A DNA stretch of 17,783 nt, from contig JAOUCV010000011.1 in assembly GCA_029859555.1 (NCBI GenBank), positions 1-17,783 on the forward strand, in the 5' to 3' direction. Shown piece by piece: positions 7,409 through 16,519 of the stretch; the first letter of the stretch is position 1; each line of letters begins with the position of its first letter. Below the pieces are notes generated by a model. That model saw only the letters and a program-made list of their open reading frames with translations. It did no database searches and was not told the origin of the DNA. This DNA is from Gammaproteobacteria bacterium (GTDB taxonomy: Bacteria; Pseudomonadota; Gammaproteobacteria; UBA9214). The position numbers and the translations under genes are program-made.

Positions 7409-8520
7409 TCTCCACAGATACCCTTTCTGACTGGCTCACCCTGTACCACGCTCCCGGCGTGGGCGCGGTGACCCTGCATCGCTTGCTGGAGCGCTTCCCG
7501 AACCCGGGTGATCTGCAACAACTCGACAGCGAACAGTTACGTCAGCTGGGCCTGAAACAGGCAAGCATTAAAGCCCTGCAACGGCCCGACAAAGCCGCCA
7601 TCGAGCAGGACCTCAACTGGCACGAAAAACCGGGTAACCGGATTATGTGCTATTGCGATCCGGACTATCCCGCGCTGCTACAGCAGATTCCGGCACCACC
7701 GCCAATCCTTTATATTCACGGCAATGCTGCACTTCTCGGCGAACCACAACTGGCCATGGTGGGCAGTCGCAACCCAACCGCGTCCGGACAGCAAACAGCC
7801 ACTGAATTTGCCCGGCACCTGTCGGCCTCCGGCCTGATCATTACCAGCGGACTGGCCCTGGGCATTGATGCGGCCAGCCACCAGGGTGCACTCGACGCCG
7901 GAGGTGCCACCATTGCGGTCATGGGTACCGGCCTGGACCGGGTGTACCCGGCACGCCACCGCGACCTGGCCAGGCAGATTGCCACCGAGGGTGCACTAAT
8001 CTCGGAGTTTCCGGTGGCTACCCCGCCGCTCGCCGAAAATTTTCCGCGCCGCAACCGTATCATTAGCGGGCTCAGTCTCGGCACACTGGTGGTAGAAGCC
8101 GCACTGCGTTCCGGATCACTGATCAGTGCCCGCAATGCCGGAGAACAGGGGCGAGAGGTGTTTGCCATCCCTGGCTCAATTCATAATCCGCTGGCACGGG
8201 GTTGCCACCACCTGATACGTCAGGGTGCAAAACTGGTTGAAACGGCGCAGGATGTCATTGATGAGCTGGGTGCACTGGCGGGTGCCTGTTCGCAACAGCC
8301 CAATCCCGGCCGGCCTGAGGAACACCCGGATCTGGCCCGCGAACTCGACGCCGATTACCTGCAACTCCTTGATAGTATTGAATTTGAAAACACTTCCATT
8401 GATCAGCTGGTGACAAGTAGCGGATTGACGCCAGCCGAAGTTTCCTCCATGCTCCTGCAGCTGGAAATGAGTGGTTATATCGCCTCCAGCCCCGGTGGAA
8501 TCTATAACCGATTGAAATAA
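7390..8520 (+). CDS. dprA: DNA-processing protein DprA (Smf)
   Basis: Cytoplasmic protein that binds incoming single-stranded DNA and loads RecA during natural transformation; it is also conserved in many bacteria not known to be competent. The 376-residue protein shows the three usual parts: an N-terminal SAM/HhH-like segment (about 10-60, HAPGVGAVTLHRLLERF), the Rossmann DNA-binding core (about 85-290) with VGSRNPTASG (124-133), SGLALGIDAASHQGAL (153-168), FPRRNRIISGLS (218-229) and LRSGSLISARNAGEQGR, and a C-terminal winged-helix domain (about 322-375). ATG 7390 is the only start after the in-frame stop at 7348, yet it lacks a ribosome site and sits inside a strong hairpin. It follows tsaP by 88 bp and precedes smg by 11 bp. 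Confidence 0.96.
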   Translation: MAGTLSISTDTLSDWLTLYHAPGVGAVTLHRLLERFPNPGDLQQLDSEQLRQLGLKQASIKALQRPDKAAIEQDLNWHEKPGNRIMCYCDPDYPALLQQIPAPPPILYIHGNAALLGEPQLAMVGSRNPTASGQQTATEFARHLSASGLIITSGLALGIDAASHQGALDAGGATIAVMGTGLDRVYPARHRDLARQIATEGALISEFPVATPPLAENFPRRNRIISGLSLGTLVVEAALRSGSLISARNAGEQGREVFAIPGSIHNPLARGCHHLIRQGAKLVETAQDVIDELGALAGACSQQPNPGRPEEHPDLARELDADYLQLLDSIEFENTSIDQLVTSSGLTPAEVSSMLLQLEMSGYIASSPGGIYNRLK

Positions 8521-8531
8521 AAGGTATAATG

Positions 8532-9005
8532 ATGAAAGAAAACGTCTTTGACGTGCTGATGTACCTGTTTGAAAACTATTATATGGACGAAGACAGCCCG
8601 GTCACACCTGACCGCGAGTCAGTCCAGCAAGAGCTCAGTCAGGCGGGTTTCCCAACTCTGGAGATAGATCGCGCCTTTCTCTGGATGGAAGGTCTGGCCA
8701 GCGAACCCAACCCGCCAGACTCACAATCTGACCGCTCCCTGCGGCTTTTTTCAAATGTTGAAATGCAACGTCTGGATAGTGCCTGTCGCGGTTTTATTCT
8801 GTTCCTTGAACAAATGGACGTATTGACGCCTGCCAGCCGCGAGTTGGCCATTGACCGTGCCATGGCGCTGGAAAATGAGGACTTTGACCTGGAACAGCTG
8901 AAATGGGTCATCCTCATGGTGCTGATCAACCAGCCCGGTGAAGAAGCAGCCTATAGCTGGGTGGAAGACCTTGTCTCTGACAACCTGTCCAACCACCTCC
9001 ACTGA
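8532..9005 (+). CDS. smg: Smg family protein (DUF494)
   Basis: Small acidic cytosolic protein of 157 residues, the normal Smg length, beginning MKENVFDVLMYLFENYYMDEDS, close to the family N-terminus, and carrying the conserved FPTLEIDRAFLWMEGLA region. Its function is unknown; it is commonly found between dprA and topA, as here. Two adjacent ATGs exist (8529 and 8532). The ribosome site AAGG (8521-8524) is 7 nt from the second and only 4 nt from the first, so I prefer 8532. It starts 11 bp after the dprA stop and is surely co-transcribed. Predicted to be nearly all helical, with no membrane segment or signal peptide. Confidence 0.92.
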   Translation: MKENVFDVLMYLFENYYMDEDSPVTPDRESVQQELSQAGFPTLEIDRAFLWMEGLASEPNPPDSQSDRSLRLFSNVEMQRLDSACRGFILFLEQMDVLTPASRELAIDRAMALENEDFDLEQLKWVILMVLINQPGEEAAYSWVEDLVSDNLSNHLH

Positions 9006-9024
9006 CTTTCAGTAGTCACTACAC

Positions 9025-9043
9025 GGTCGACAAAGCGTCGATC
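9025..9043 (+). other. Small hairpin in the smg-topA gap
   Basis: GGTCGAC (9025-9031) pairs with GTCGATC (9037-9043), seven pairs with one G.U and a 5-nt loop, about 15 nt before the topA start. No T tract follows, so it is not a terminator. topA has no clear Shine-Dalgarno, and this hairpin could affect ribosome access or mRNA processing; the role is unknown. Confidence 0.25.
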
Positions 9044-9057
9044 CAGACAACATCACT

Positions 9058-11349
9058 ATGAGCAAGAACCTTGTAATCGTAGAATCACCTGCCAAGTGCA
9101 AAACCATCAAGAAGTATCTTGGCAAGGACTATAACGTCATGGCGTCCTACGGGCATGTCCGCGACCTCGTTCCAAAGGAAGGTGCGGTCGATACCGAGCA
9201 TGACTTCGATATGAAGTACCAGCTGATCGACCGTAATTCAAAACATGTCGATGCCATCGTCAGGGAGATGAAGAAATCTGATGCCCTGTTTCTGGCGACT
9301 GACCCGGATCGCGAGGGTGAAGCCATTTCATGGCACCTGTGTGAACTGCTCAAGGAGCGCAAGGCGCTGAAAGACAAGTCGGTGCACCGGGTAGTCTTCA
9401 ATGCCATCACCAAAAACGCCGTTAACGAAGCAGTAGAAAACCCGCGCGATCTGTCCAGCGAACTGGTCAATGCCCAGCAGGCACGGCGTGCGCTCGACTA
9501 CCTGGTGGGTTTCAAACTGTCGCCATTGCTGTGGAAAAAAATACGCCGTGGCCTGTCTGCCGGGCGCGTGCAAAGCCCGGCATTGCGCATGATCGTGGAA
9601 CGCGAGGTTGAGATAGAAAGTTTTAAACCACGCGAGTACTGGTCCCTGGAAGGTGATCTCGGCAAGGATAAACAGGACTTTGTCGCACGTTTGACACACT
9701 TGCATGATGAGAAACTCAAGCAATTCTCGATCACCGATGAAGACAGCGCCAACCAGGCAAGAGCAGAACTGCTAACCGCCGCAGACGGCAAACTGGTTGT
9801 CGACAAGGTAGAAAAGAAACAGCGCAAACGTAATCCGACAGCGCCTTTCACAACCTCTACCCTGCAACAGGAAGCGGCTCGCAAACTTGGCTTTACCGCC
9901 AGCCGCACCATGCGTGTTGCGCAGCAATTGTACGAGGGGATCGACACCGGTGAAGAAGCTGCCGGCCTGATTACCTACATGCGTACCGATTCGGTCAACC
10001 TGTCACCGGAAGCCCTGGAAGAACTGCGCAGCTACATCCCGGAACGCTATGGCAAGGATGCATTGCCCGCAGAACCCAGAACCTATAAGACCAAGGCCAA
10101 GAATGCCCAGGAAGCACACGAGGCAATCCACCCTACATCCATCCTGAAAACCCCGGACGATATCAAAAAATACCTGTCCGCTGAGCAACTCAAGCTTTAT
10201 GAGCTTATCTGGAAACGCACCATCAGCAGCCAGATGATTCATGCAACCATTGATACCGTCAGCGTGGATTTCAAATGTGGAGAAGGTAATTTCTTTCGTG
10301 CCAATGGCTCGACCATCGTCGACCCGGGGTTTATGGCTGTCTACCAGGAAGACGTAGATGACAAGAAGGGCGGCAGTGACGAAAGCATTTTGCCGCCGCT
10401 GCAAAAGGGTGATGCCTGCACACTGAGTGATGTGCGCGCCGACCAGCATTTCACCGAGCCACCGCCACGGTATTCCGAGGCGAGCCTGGTAAAGGCACTG
10501 GAAGAGTATGGCATTGGCCGTCCCTCCACCTATGCAACGATCATCTCGACATTGCAGGCACGTGAGTACGTTACGCTGGAGAAGAAACGCTTTTACCCGA
10601 CGGATGTTGGTCGTGTGGTGGTTGAATTTCTCACCGAGAATTTCACTCCCTATGTAGATTACGATTTTACTGCCGGCCTGGAAGATGAACTGGATGCCGT
10701 CTCCCGCGGTGAAAAAGACTGGATACCTGTGATGAATGAATTCTGGAAACCATTCCAGAAACTCATTGGCAAGGACTACGACCGTCCCTATCCAAAACCG
10801 GTCGAGGAAAAATGCCCGGAATGCGGCAAGCAATTACAGATGAGCCTGGGCCGGGGCGGCTTCTTTCTCGGCTGCTCGGGCTACCCGGATTGCAAGTACA
10901 CGCGTAATGTCGGTGAAGACCAGGAAAGTGCGGCTCCGGAAGTCGTTGAAGGCCGCAGTTGTCCGCAGTGTGAATCCGACCTGATTATTCGCTCCGGACG
11001 TTACGGCAAGTTCATTGGCTGCAGCAGCTACCCGAACTGCAAATACATCGAACCGCTGGAAAAACCGGAAAATACCGGTGTACAGTGCCCGGAGTGCAAG
11101 AAAGGCAGCATCCTCAAACGCAAATCGCGGCGTGGCAAGTTGTTCTTTTCCTGTGAACGTTACCCGGACTGCAAATATGCCATCTGGAACCAGCCGCTGG
11201 CACAGCCCTGCCCGGACTGTCACTGGCCGATCACCTCGATCAAGACAACCAAGCGTTCCGGTACCCAGCGTGTATGCCCGCAGCAGGACTGTAAATTTGT
11301 CGAAGCATGGGACAAGCCGCTACCGGAAATGGAGAAAGCGACGGATTGA
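9058..11349 (+). CDS. topA: DNA topoisomerase I (type IA)
   Basis: Relaxes negative supercoils by a transient 5'-phosphotyrosine link. The 763-residue protein opens with a Toprim domain: E9 in IVESPAKCKTIKKYLG and the acidic cluster D82, D84, E88 in TDPDREGE. The catalytic tyrosine is Y307 in LITYMRTDSVNLS. The type IA core continues to about 580 (YGIGRPSTYATII at 484-496). The C-terminus carries four tetracysteine zinc-ribbon units: C586/C589/C606/C612, C635/C638/C655/C661, C677/C680/C699/C705 and C718/C721/C740/C745. The last is longer between its cysteine pairs and less regular, like a degenerate ribbon. Residue 14 is Cys where E. coli has Ala. Start choice follows the conserved N-terminus MSKNLVIVESPAK. 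Genes on both sides are co-directional with short gaps (52 and 43 bp). Confidence 0.97.
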   Translation: MSKNLVIVESPAKCKTIKKYLGKDYNVMASYGHVRDLVPKEGAVDTEHDFDMKYQLIDRNSKHVDAIVREMKKSDALFLATDPDREGEAISWHLCELLKERKALKDKSVHRVVFNAITKNAVNEAVENPRDLSSELVNAQQARRALDYLVGFKLSPLLWKKIRRGLSAGRVQSPALRMIVEREVEIESFKPREYWSLEGDLGKDKQDFVARLTHLHDEKLKQFSITDEDSANQARAELLTAADGKLVVDKVEKKQRKRNPTAPFTTSTLQQEAARKLGFTASRTMRVAQQLYEGIDTGEEAAGLITYMRTDSVNLSPEALEELRSYIPERYGKDALPAEPRTYKTKAKNAQEAHEAIHPTSILKTPDDIKKYLSAEQLKLYELIWKRTISSQMIHATIDTVSVDFKCGEGNFFRANGSTIVDPGFMAVYQEDVDDKKGGSDESILPPLQKGDACTLSDVRADQHFTEPPPRYSEASLVKALEEYGIGRPSTYATIISTLQAREYVTLEKKRFYPTDVGRVVVEFLTENFTPYVDYDFTAGLEDELDAVSRGEKDWIPVMNEFWKPFQKLIGKDYDRPYPKPVEEKCPECGKQLQMSLGRGGFFLGCSGYPDCKYTRNVGEDQESAAPEVVEGRSCPQCESDLIIRSGRYGKFIGCSSYPNCKYIEPLEKPENTGVQCPECKKGSILKRKSRRGKLFFSCERYPDCKYAIWNQPLAQPCPDCHWPITSIKTTKRSGTQRVCPQQDCKFVEAWDKPLPEMEKATD

Positions 11350-11392
11350 TCTTGATTTGCACTGCTGAAAATCCAGTCAGGTCAGGTACGCC

Positions 11393-11956
11393 ATGAACTG
11401 GCGTATACGCGAAGCGGTTCGGCAACTGCACGCCGGCGGCATTATCGCCTACCCGACAGAGACCGTGTACGGACTGGGCTGTGATCCATACAATGGTGTC
11501 GCTGTATTACAACTGCTGTCATTGAAGCAACGTTCCATGGCACAGGGCGTCATCCTTATCGCAAGTGAGCTGGCACAGCTCGAGCCGTTGCTGCTACCTT
11601 TGAGCCCGGCAACGACAAAACGCGTAACCGGCAAGATGCCAACACCGGTGACCTGGATCCTGCCATGCCGATCTGAAACCCCGGCATGGTTACGTGGCGA
11701 ACACGACTCACTTGCCATTCGACTCACCTCACACCCGCTTGCCAATGAACTCTGCCACGCCTGGGGAAGACCGCTGGTTTCTACCAGCGCAAACATCCAT
11801 GGGCGCAAGCCAGCTACCAGCGCCATCCAGGTAAACAAGGCATTTAATAATCAACTGGACTGCATCCTGCATGGTGCGCATGGCAATAATACGCCCAGCC
11901 AGATTCGTGATGGCCTGACGGGCAAGCTTCTCGGCCGTGGTGCCGGCGCACAGTGA
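11393..11956 (+). CDS. tsaC: Threonylcarbamoyl-AMP synthase TsaC (YrdC/Sua5 family)
   Basis: Makes L-threonylcarbamoyl-adenylate from threonine, bicarbonate and ATP, the first step of the universal tRNA modification t6A37. The 187-residue single-domain form matches TsaC/YrdC rather than the longer Sua5. Visible signatures are PTETVYGLGCDP (21-32), the KQR segment with K45 and R47, and LVSTSANIHGRKP (128-140), which binds nucleotide. After KQR the E. coli protein as I recall has a lysine before the glycine (DKG); here it is glutamine (AQG), which is within family variation as far as I can judge. ATG 11393 lies 43 bp after topA with a weak CAGGT site upstream. It ends 21 bp before hemF. The Pseudomonas arrangement has a qor gene between tsaC and hemF; none is present here. 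Confidence 0.95.
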   Translation: MNWRIREAVRQLHAGGIIAYPTETVYGLGCDPYNGVAVLQLLSLKQRSMAQGVILIASELAQLEPLLLPLSPATTKRVTGKMPTPVTWILPCRSETPAWLRGEHDSLAIRLTSHPLANELCHAWGRPLVSTSANIHGRKPATSAIQVNKAFNNQLDCILHGAHGNNTPSQIRDGLTGKLLGRGAGAQ

Positions 11957-12922
<966 letters not shown>

Positions 12923-12934
12923 CAACCGGGATGC

Positions 12935-12960
12935 AAAAAAAACCCGCCTTTCGGCGGGTT
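12935..12960. terminator. Strong intrinsic terminator, U-tract on the minus strand
   Basis: AACCCGCC (12941-12948), loop TTTC, GGCGGGTT (12953-12960): an 8-bp GC-rich stem. Eight A residues (12935-12942) lead into it, so read on the minus strand it ends in U8 and has a GAAA loop, a textbook terminator. Read in the hemF direction only TTGAAAACGCTTTT follows, a weaker tail. It probably works in both directions but is built best for transcripts arriving from the right. Confidence 0.8.
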
Positions 12961-13066
12961 GAAAACGCTTTTCAGCGTCGGAGGAGACTGTGAGCCCTTG
13001 TGTGTGCAATGGCTAAAAATACTTTCTGAAATGGGCCCTGATCTTCCTTAATCCCTGCTGGACCCA

Positions 13067-13099
13067 CATCAGAAGACACTGTTGTGTCACTGTCTGATG
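13067..13099. repeat. Compound inverted repeat, two nested stems
   Basis: CATCAGA (13067-13073) pairs with TCTGATG (13093-13099), and inside it GACAC (13075-13079) pairs with GTGTC (13084-13088) around a TGTT loop. A further GAC/GTC match lies outside (13061-13063 with 13101-13103). No T tract adjoins it on either strand, so it is not a simple terminator. It may be an RNA element of the candidate transcript or a protein-binding dyad. Confidence 0.45.
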
Positions 13100-13252
13100 A
13101 GTCTATCGGCGCTCGCACAGGAATCTTTAATGCAACAGCGGCATGTCAGGACAACACCCCGCAATACCCTTATCTAACTGTATTTATTATATTATTTATT
13201 CTTTACTCGGCAGACATTACCACCTGACAGCCAGGATAGGCCGCGGCAGTTG

Positions 13253-13834
13253 TTATCCGAGCGTATCCAGATGCGTAGCCCCGAACGGTACGCCGCTATC
13301 ACCCCGTAACTGTTTTATCACGGCGGCCTCTGCCAGTAATGACTGCAGTTGCTGCGGCGCGGACGCGCTATCAGCAAGCGCCAACCAGCCCAGCAACTCA
13401 TGTTGTCGTACCAGCCGGAAATAATCCGCTGAAGAAAGATATTCTGCTGCCAGCGCAAAGCCGTCAGCCAGGTGCTGATGTGCGCCTGTCTGTTTACAAC
13501 TTGCGAGCAACTGTCCATAAACCAGTTCCAGCAGTGCATGCTCGGGTATATTCTGTACCGCCGCCAGCAACTGTTGATAATCCAGTTCCACATCGAACCG
13601 ATAGTGAAACCGGCAAACCAGCTGCAATAGATGCAATGCAGAACAGCAAACACCGTTACACAAACGTCTCTGCAGTTCCTGCTGTACGGCAGACTGAAGG
13701 TACACCAGCTGGCCGCGAGTCAGCGGAGTTGCATACCATTCAGACAGTTGCGGGCACTGTTGATGTAGTAGTGCAGCCACGGCGCAGTTCTGCCCGGGCT
13801 CCGTAACAGTCTGTTTCTGTTGACACATTGTCAT
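13253..13834 (-). CDS. Hypothetical protein, helical, unrecognised
   Basis: A 193-residue frame on the minus strand whose codon use (frequent CTG, CAG, GCA) resembles real genes here. I do not recognise the family. The product looks soluble and nearly all alpha-helical, rich in Leu, Gln and Ala, without signal peptide or membrane segment. Eight cysteines occur, mostly in the first 115 residues (C4, C17, C27, C59, C63, C64, C74, C113), including C59-x3-CC; they do not form an obvious zinc ribbon. The repetitive helical pattern (ELDYQQLLAAVQNIP, HALLELVYGQLLASC, LADGFALAAEYLSSADYF) is reminiscent of helical-repeat folds. ATG 13834 or ATG 13828 could be the start; neither has a strong ribosome site. 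It is divergent from hemB, and its 3' side leads into the structured region ending at the U8 terminator. Overlapping frames on the other strand are less convincing. Confidence 0.6.
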   Translation of the reverse strand: MTMCQQKQTVTEPGQNCAVAALLHQQCPQLSEWYATPLTRGQLVYLQSAVQQELQRRLCNGVCCSALHLLQLVCRFHYRFDVELDYQQLLAAVQNIPEHALLELVYGQLLASCKQTGAHQHLADGFALAAEYLSSADYFRLVRQHELLGWLALADSASAPQQLQSLLAEAAVIKQLRGDSGVPFGATHLDTLG

Positions 13835-13858
13835 TATTACAGCTTACACAGGCTGATA

Positions 13859-14948
<1,090 letters not shown>

Positions 14949-15007
14949 CAGCACTGGCCGGCAGAGGGTAATCAGGGGCGCCGTGAATCTATGAAGACCA
15001 CAAGCTG

Positions 15008-15826
15008 ATGGATCATTACGCCGTCATGGGCAACCCGGTTGCGCACAGCAAATCCCCCCGCATCCATGCGCTGTTTGCCAGGCAGACAAAGCAGCAACTC
15101 GACTACCAGGCTATCCTGGTCGAAAAAGATGACTTCAACAAGGCCGTTGCCGACTTTCTGCAGCACGGCGGCATGGGTCTGAATATTACGGTACCGTTTA
15201 AGCAAGATGCCTGGGCACTGGCAGCGACACGCAGTCAGCGTGCCGAACGTGCTGGTGCGGTTAACACACTGCTTCTCGATCAGGACGGGCGGCACTTTGG
15301 TGATAACACCGATGGTGCCGGACTGGTGCGCGACCTGCTGCTGAATAACAGTGCTACTTTAAAAAACAAACGCCTGTTACTGGTGGGTGCCGGCGGCGCC
15401 GCGCGCGGTGTCATCGAGCCGTTATTAGATGAAAATCCTGACTTGCTGGTGATCGCCAACCGCACAGCAGCAAAAGCCGTCGAGCTGGCACGCCTGTTTT
15501 GCGATCTTGGACACACTGAAGGTTGCGGACTGGATGATGTCGCCGGACAGTCATTTGACCTCATCATCAATGCAACCGCTGCCAGTCTCAAAGGACAGGT
15601 GCCGGCGCTGCCAGACAGCGTCATATCAACTGACTGCTGCTGTTACGACATGATGTATGCAGACAGGCCTACCGCCTTCATGGACTGGGCAAAGCAACGA
15701 GGCGCAGCCCGCTGCATGGATGGACTGGGAATGCTGGTGGAGCAGGCCGCCGAGTCGTTTTATATATGGCGAAAAGTACGGCCGGATACCGGACCGGTGA
15801 TACAGGCATTACGCTCACCGTCCTAA
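15008..15826 (+). CDS. aroE: Shikimate dehydrogenase (NADP+)
   Basis: Reduces 3-dehydroshikimate to shikimate in aromatic amino-acid synthesis. The 272-residue protein is standard AroE: substrate-binding motif NPVAHSKSPRIH (9-20), catalytic K65 in NITVPFKQDA and D102 in DNTDGAGL, the same numbers as in E. coli, and the nucleotide-binding LLLVGAGGAARGV (123-135) followed by NRTAAKA (151-157). NATAASLKG (188-196) and the C-terminal DGLGMLVEQAAESF segment are conserved. ATG 15008 is the only start in frame after a TGA at 14984. It has no clear Shine-Dalgarno, but the stop of a five-codon frame (14991-15008, MKTTS) overlaps it as TGATG, so re-initiation is possible. The stop overlaps the convergent yrdA stop by 4 nt. 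Confidence 0.97.
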   Translation: MDHYAVMGNPVAHSKSPRIHALFARQTKQQLDYQAILVEKDDFNKAVADFLQHGGMGLNITVPFKQDAWALAATRSQRAERAGAVNTLLLDQDGRHFGDNTDGAGLVRDLLLNNSATLKNKRLLLVGAGGAARGVIEPLLDENPDLLVIANRTAAKAVELARLFCDLGHTEGCGLDDVAGQSFDLIINATAASLKGQVPALPDSVISTDCCCYDMMYADRPTAFMDWAKQRGAARCMDGLGMLVEQAAESFYIWRKVRPDTGPVIQALRSPS

Positions 15827-16356
15827 GGTCTCGCCATATAGCGGTTCTTCAGCTCCACGTAGTGCGCCGCGGAATAGCTCAGAAAACCTTCCTCCTCGGG
15901 CCGCAGCGGGCGCGCCTTGCGGGCCGGTGAGCCAACCCAGAGATAGCCGCCTTCCAGTTCCCGCCCCGGCGGCACCAGGCTGCCGGCACCGACAATGGAG
16001 CCGGAACGGATAATGGCGCCGTCCATGATGGTCGCAGACATGCCGATAAGACAGCGGTCCTCGACAGTGCATCCATGCACGACCGCCTGGTGACCGACGG
16101 TGACGTCAGCACCAATCTGCAAGGCAAACCCGCCTGCTGCAAATTCGCTGTCGTGGCTGACATGCAGGATGCTACCGTCCTGAATATTGGTGCGGGCGCC
16201 AATATGAATCGTGTTGACATCACCACGCGCTACCACCATTGGCCATAGCGACGCATCTTCATCAATGCTGACCTCGCCAACCACCAGCGCAGCCTCGTCG
16301 ACATAGGCAGACGCAGCAATAAGCGGTGAAATATTTTCAAAATCCCTGATAGACAC
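15823..16356 (-). CDS. yrdA: Gamma-carbonic-anhydrase-like hexapeptide-repeat protein (YrdA family)
   Basis: A 177-residue left-handed beta-helix protein built of hexapeptide repeats, with the histidine triad that binds metal in gamma-carbonic anhydrases: H65 in DGSILHVSHD, and H89 and H94 in VGHQAVVHGC. Residues R44/D46 and Q59/D60 (ARGDVNTI, TNIQDGS) are also typical. It lacks the long acidic loop of the archaeal enzyme Cam, so enzyme activity is uncertain; it belongs with YrdA, PaaY and CaiE-like proteins. The start is GTG 16356, chosen because AGGAGG (16362-16367) lies 5 nt upstream. It is convergent with aroE, the two sharing 4 bp at their stops (15823-15826) with no room for a separate terminator. 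It is divergent from prlC across 163 bp. Confidence 0.93.
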   Translation of the reverse strand: MSIRDFENISPLIAASAYVDEAALVVGEVSIDEDASLWPMVVARGDVNTIHIGARTNIQDGSILHVSHDSEFAAGGFALQIGADVTVGHQAVVHGCTVEDRCLIGMSATIMDGAIIRSGSIVGAGSLVPPGRELEGGYLWVGSPARKARPLRPEEEGFLSYSAAHYVELKNRYMARP

Positions 16357-16361
16357 AAAGG

Positions 16362-16367
16362 CCTCCT
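16362..16367 (-). promoter_or_regulatory. Consensus ribosome binding site fixing the yrdA GTG start
   Basis: On the minus strand AGGAGG is followed after 5 nt (CCTTT) by GTG at 16356. This is the best Shine-Dalgarno in the window and supports the non-ATG start. Confidence 0.75.
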
Positions 16368-16439
16368 GTTAAAAGCTGAAATAATTTTATTAATGTAGCA
16401 CGGATACATTCCGGCAGAGTTGCAACCGCTGAACAGGCA

Positions 16440-16468
16440 TTCAACAGTGGCGCGCAAAGTGCTAAAGT
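16440..16468 (+). promoter_or_regulatory. Possible extended -10 promoter for prlC
   Basis: TAAAGT (16463-16468) is preceded by TGC, the extended -10 arrangement, and TTCAAC (16440-16445) lies 17 bp upstream. Each hexamer matches only partly. It lies about 50 bp before the prlC ATG, the expected place. The yrdA promoter must lie in the AT-rich part of the same 163-bp interval, but I cannot define it. Confidence 0.35.
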
Positions 16469-16519
16469 GAGCCAGCCCTGACAGGCATTACACCCTGCAA
16501 ATAAAGAGGTATTACCCGA

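Larger units (their letters stand above)
12935..13179 (-). ncRNA. Candidate structured small RNA or 3' UTR (minus strand)
   Basis: The 330 bp between hemF and the next gene hold no convincing protein frame but much structure. Reading the minus strand: TATAAT at 13191-13186 (no good -35), hairpin 13162-13138 (GCGG/CCGC with inner pairs), a long stem-loop 13103-13061 (CATCAGA/TCTGATG, 7 bp, then GACAC/GTGTC, 5 bp), a mostly single-stranded stretch containing CUCCUCC (12986-12980) that is complementary to Shine-Dalgarno sequences, a hairpin ACGCU-GAAA-AGCGU (12978-12965) and the U8 terminator. GNRA loops on the minus strand in both final hairpins argue that this is the transcribed strand. It could instead be the 3' UTR of the 193-residue gene. 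I recognise no known RNA family. Confidence 0.33.

Noticed and set aside
10003..10833. 276-codon open frame antisense to topA
   Set aside because: Fully covered by the conserved topoisomerase core on the other strand; no protein family features of its own.
10813..11289. Repeated CPxC...YPxCKY segments suggesting tandem DNA repeats
   Set aside because: These are the normal C-terminal zinc ribbons of topoisomerase I, a protein-level repeat within a family of known architecture.
12980..13016. GGAGGAG followed by a GTG frame of 8 codons on the plus strand
   Set aside because: Spacing to the GTG is only about 3 nt and the peptide is trivial. The same bases read on the minus strand as CUCCUCC fit the candidate RNA better.
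13171..13205. AT-rich tract as an origin or attachment site
   Set aside because: Too short, no iterated boxes or adjacent tRNA or integrase; it is explained equally well by a -10 element in a gene-poor gap.
13339..13806. 155-codon open frame on the plus strand opposite the hypothetical gene
   Set aside because: Composition is rich in Pro, Arg and Thr with no recognisable order, no good ribosome site, and the minus-strand frame has more natural codon use; it is taken as a shadow.
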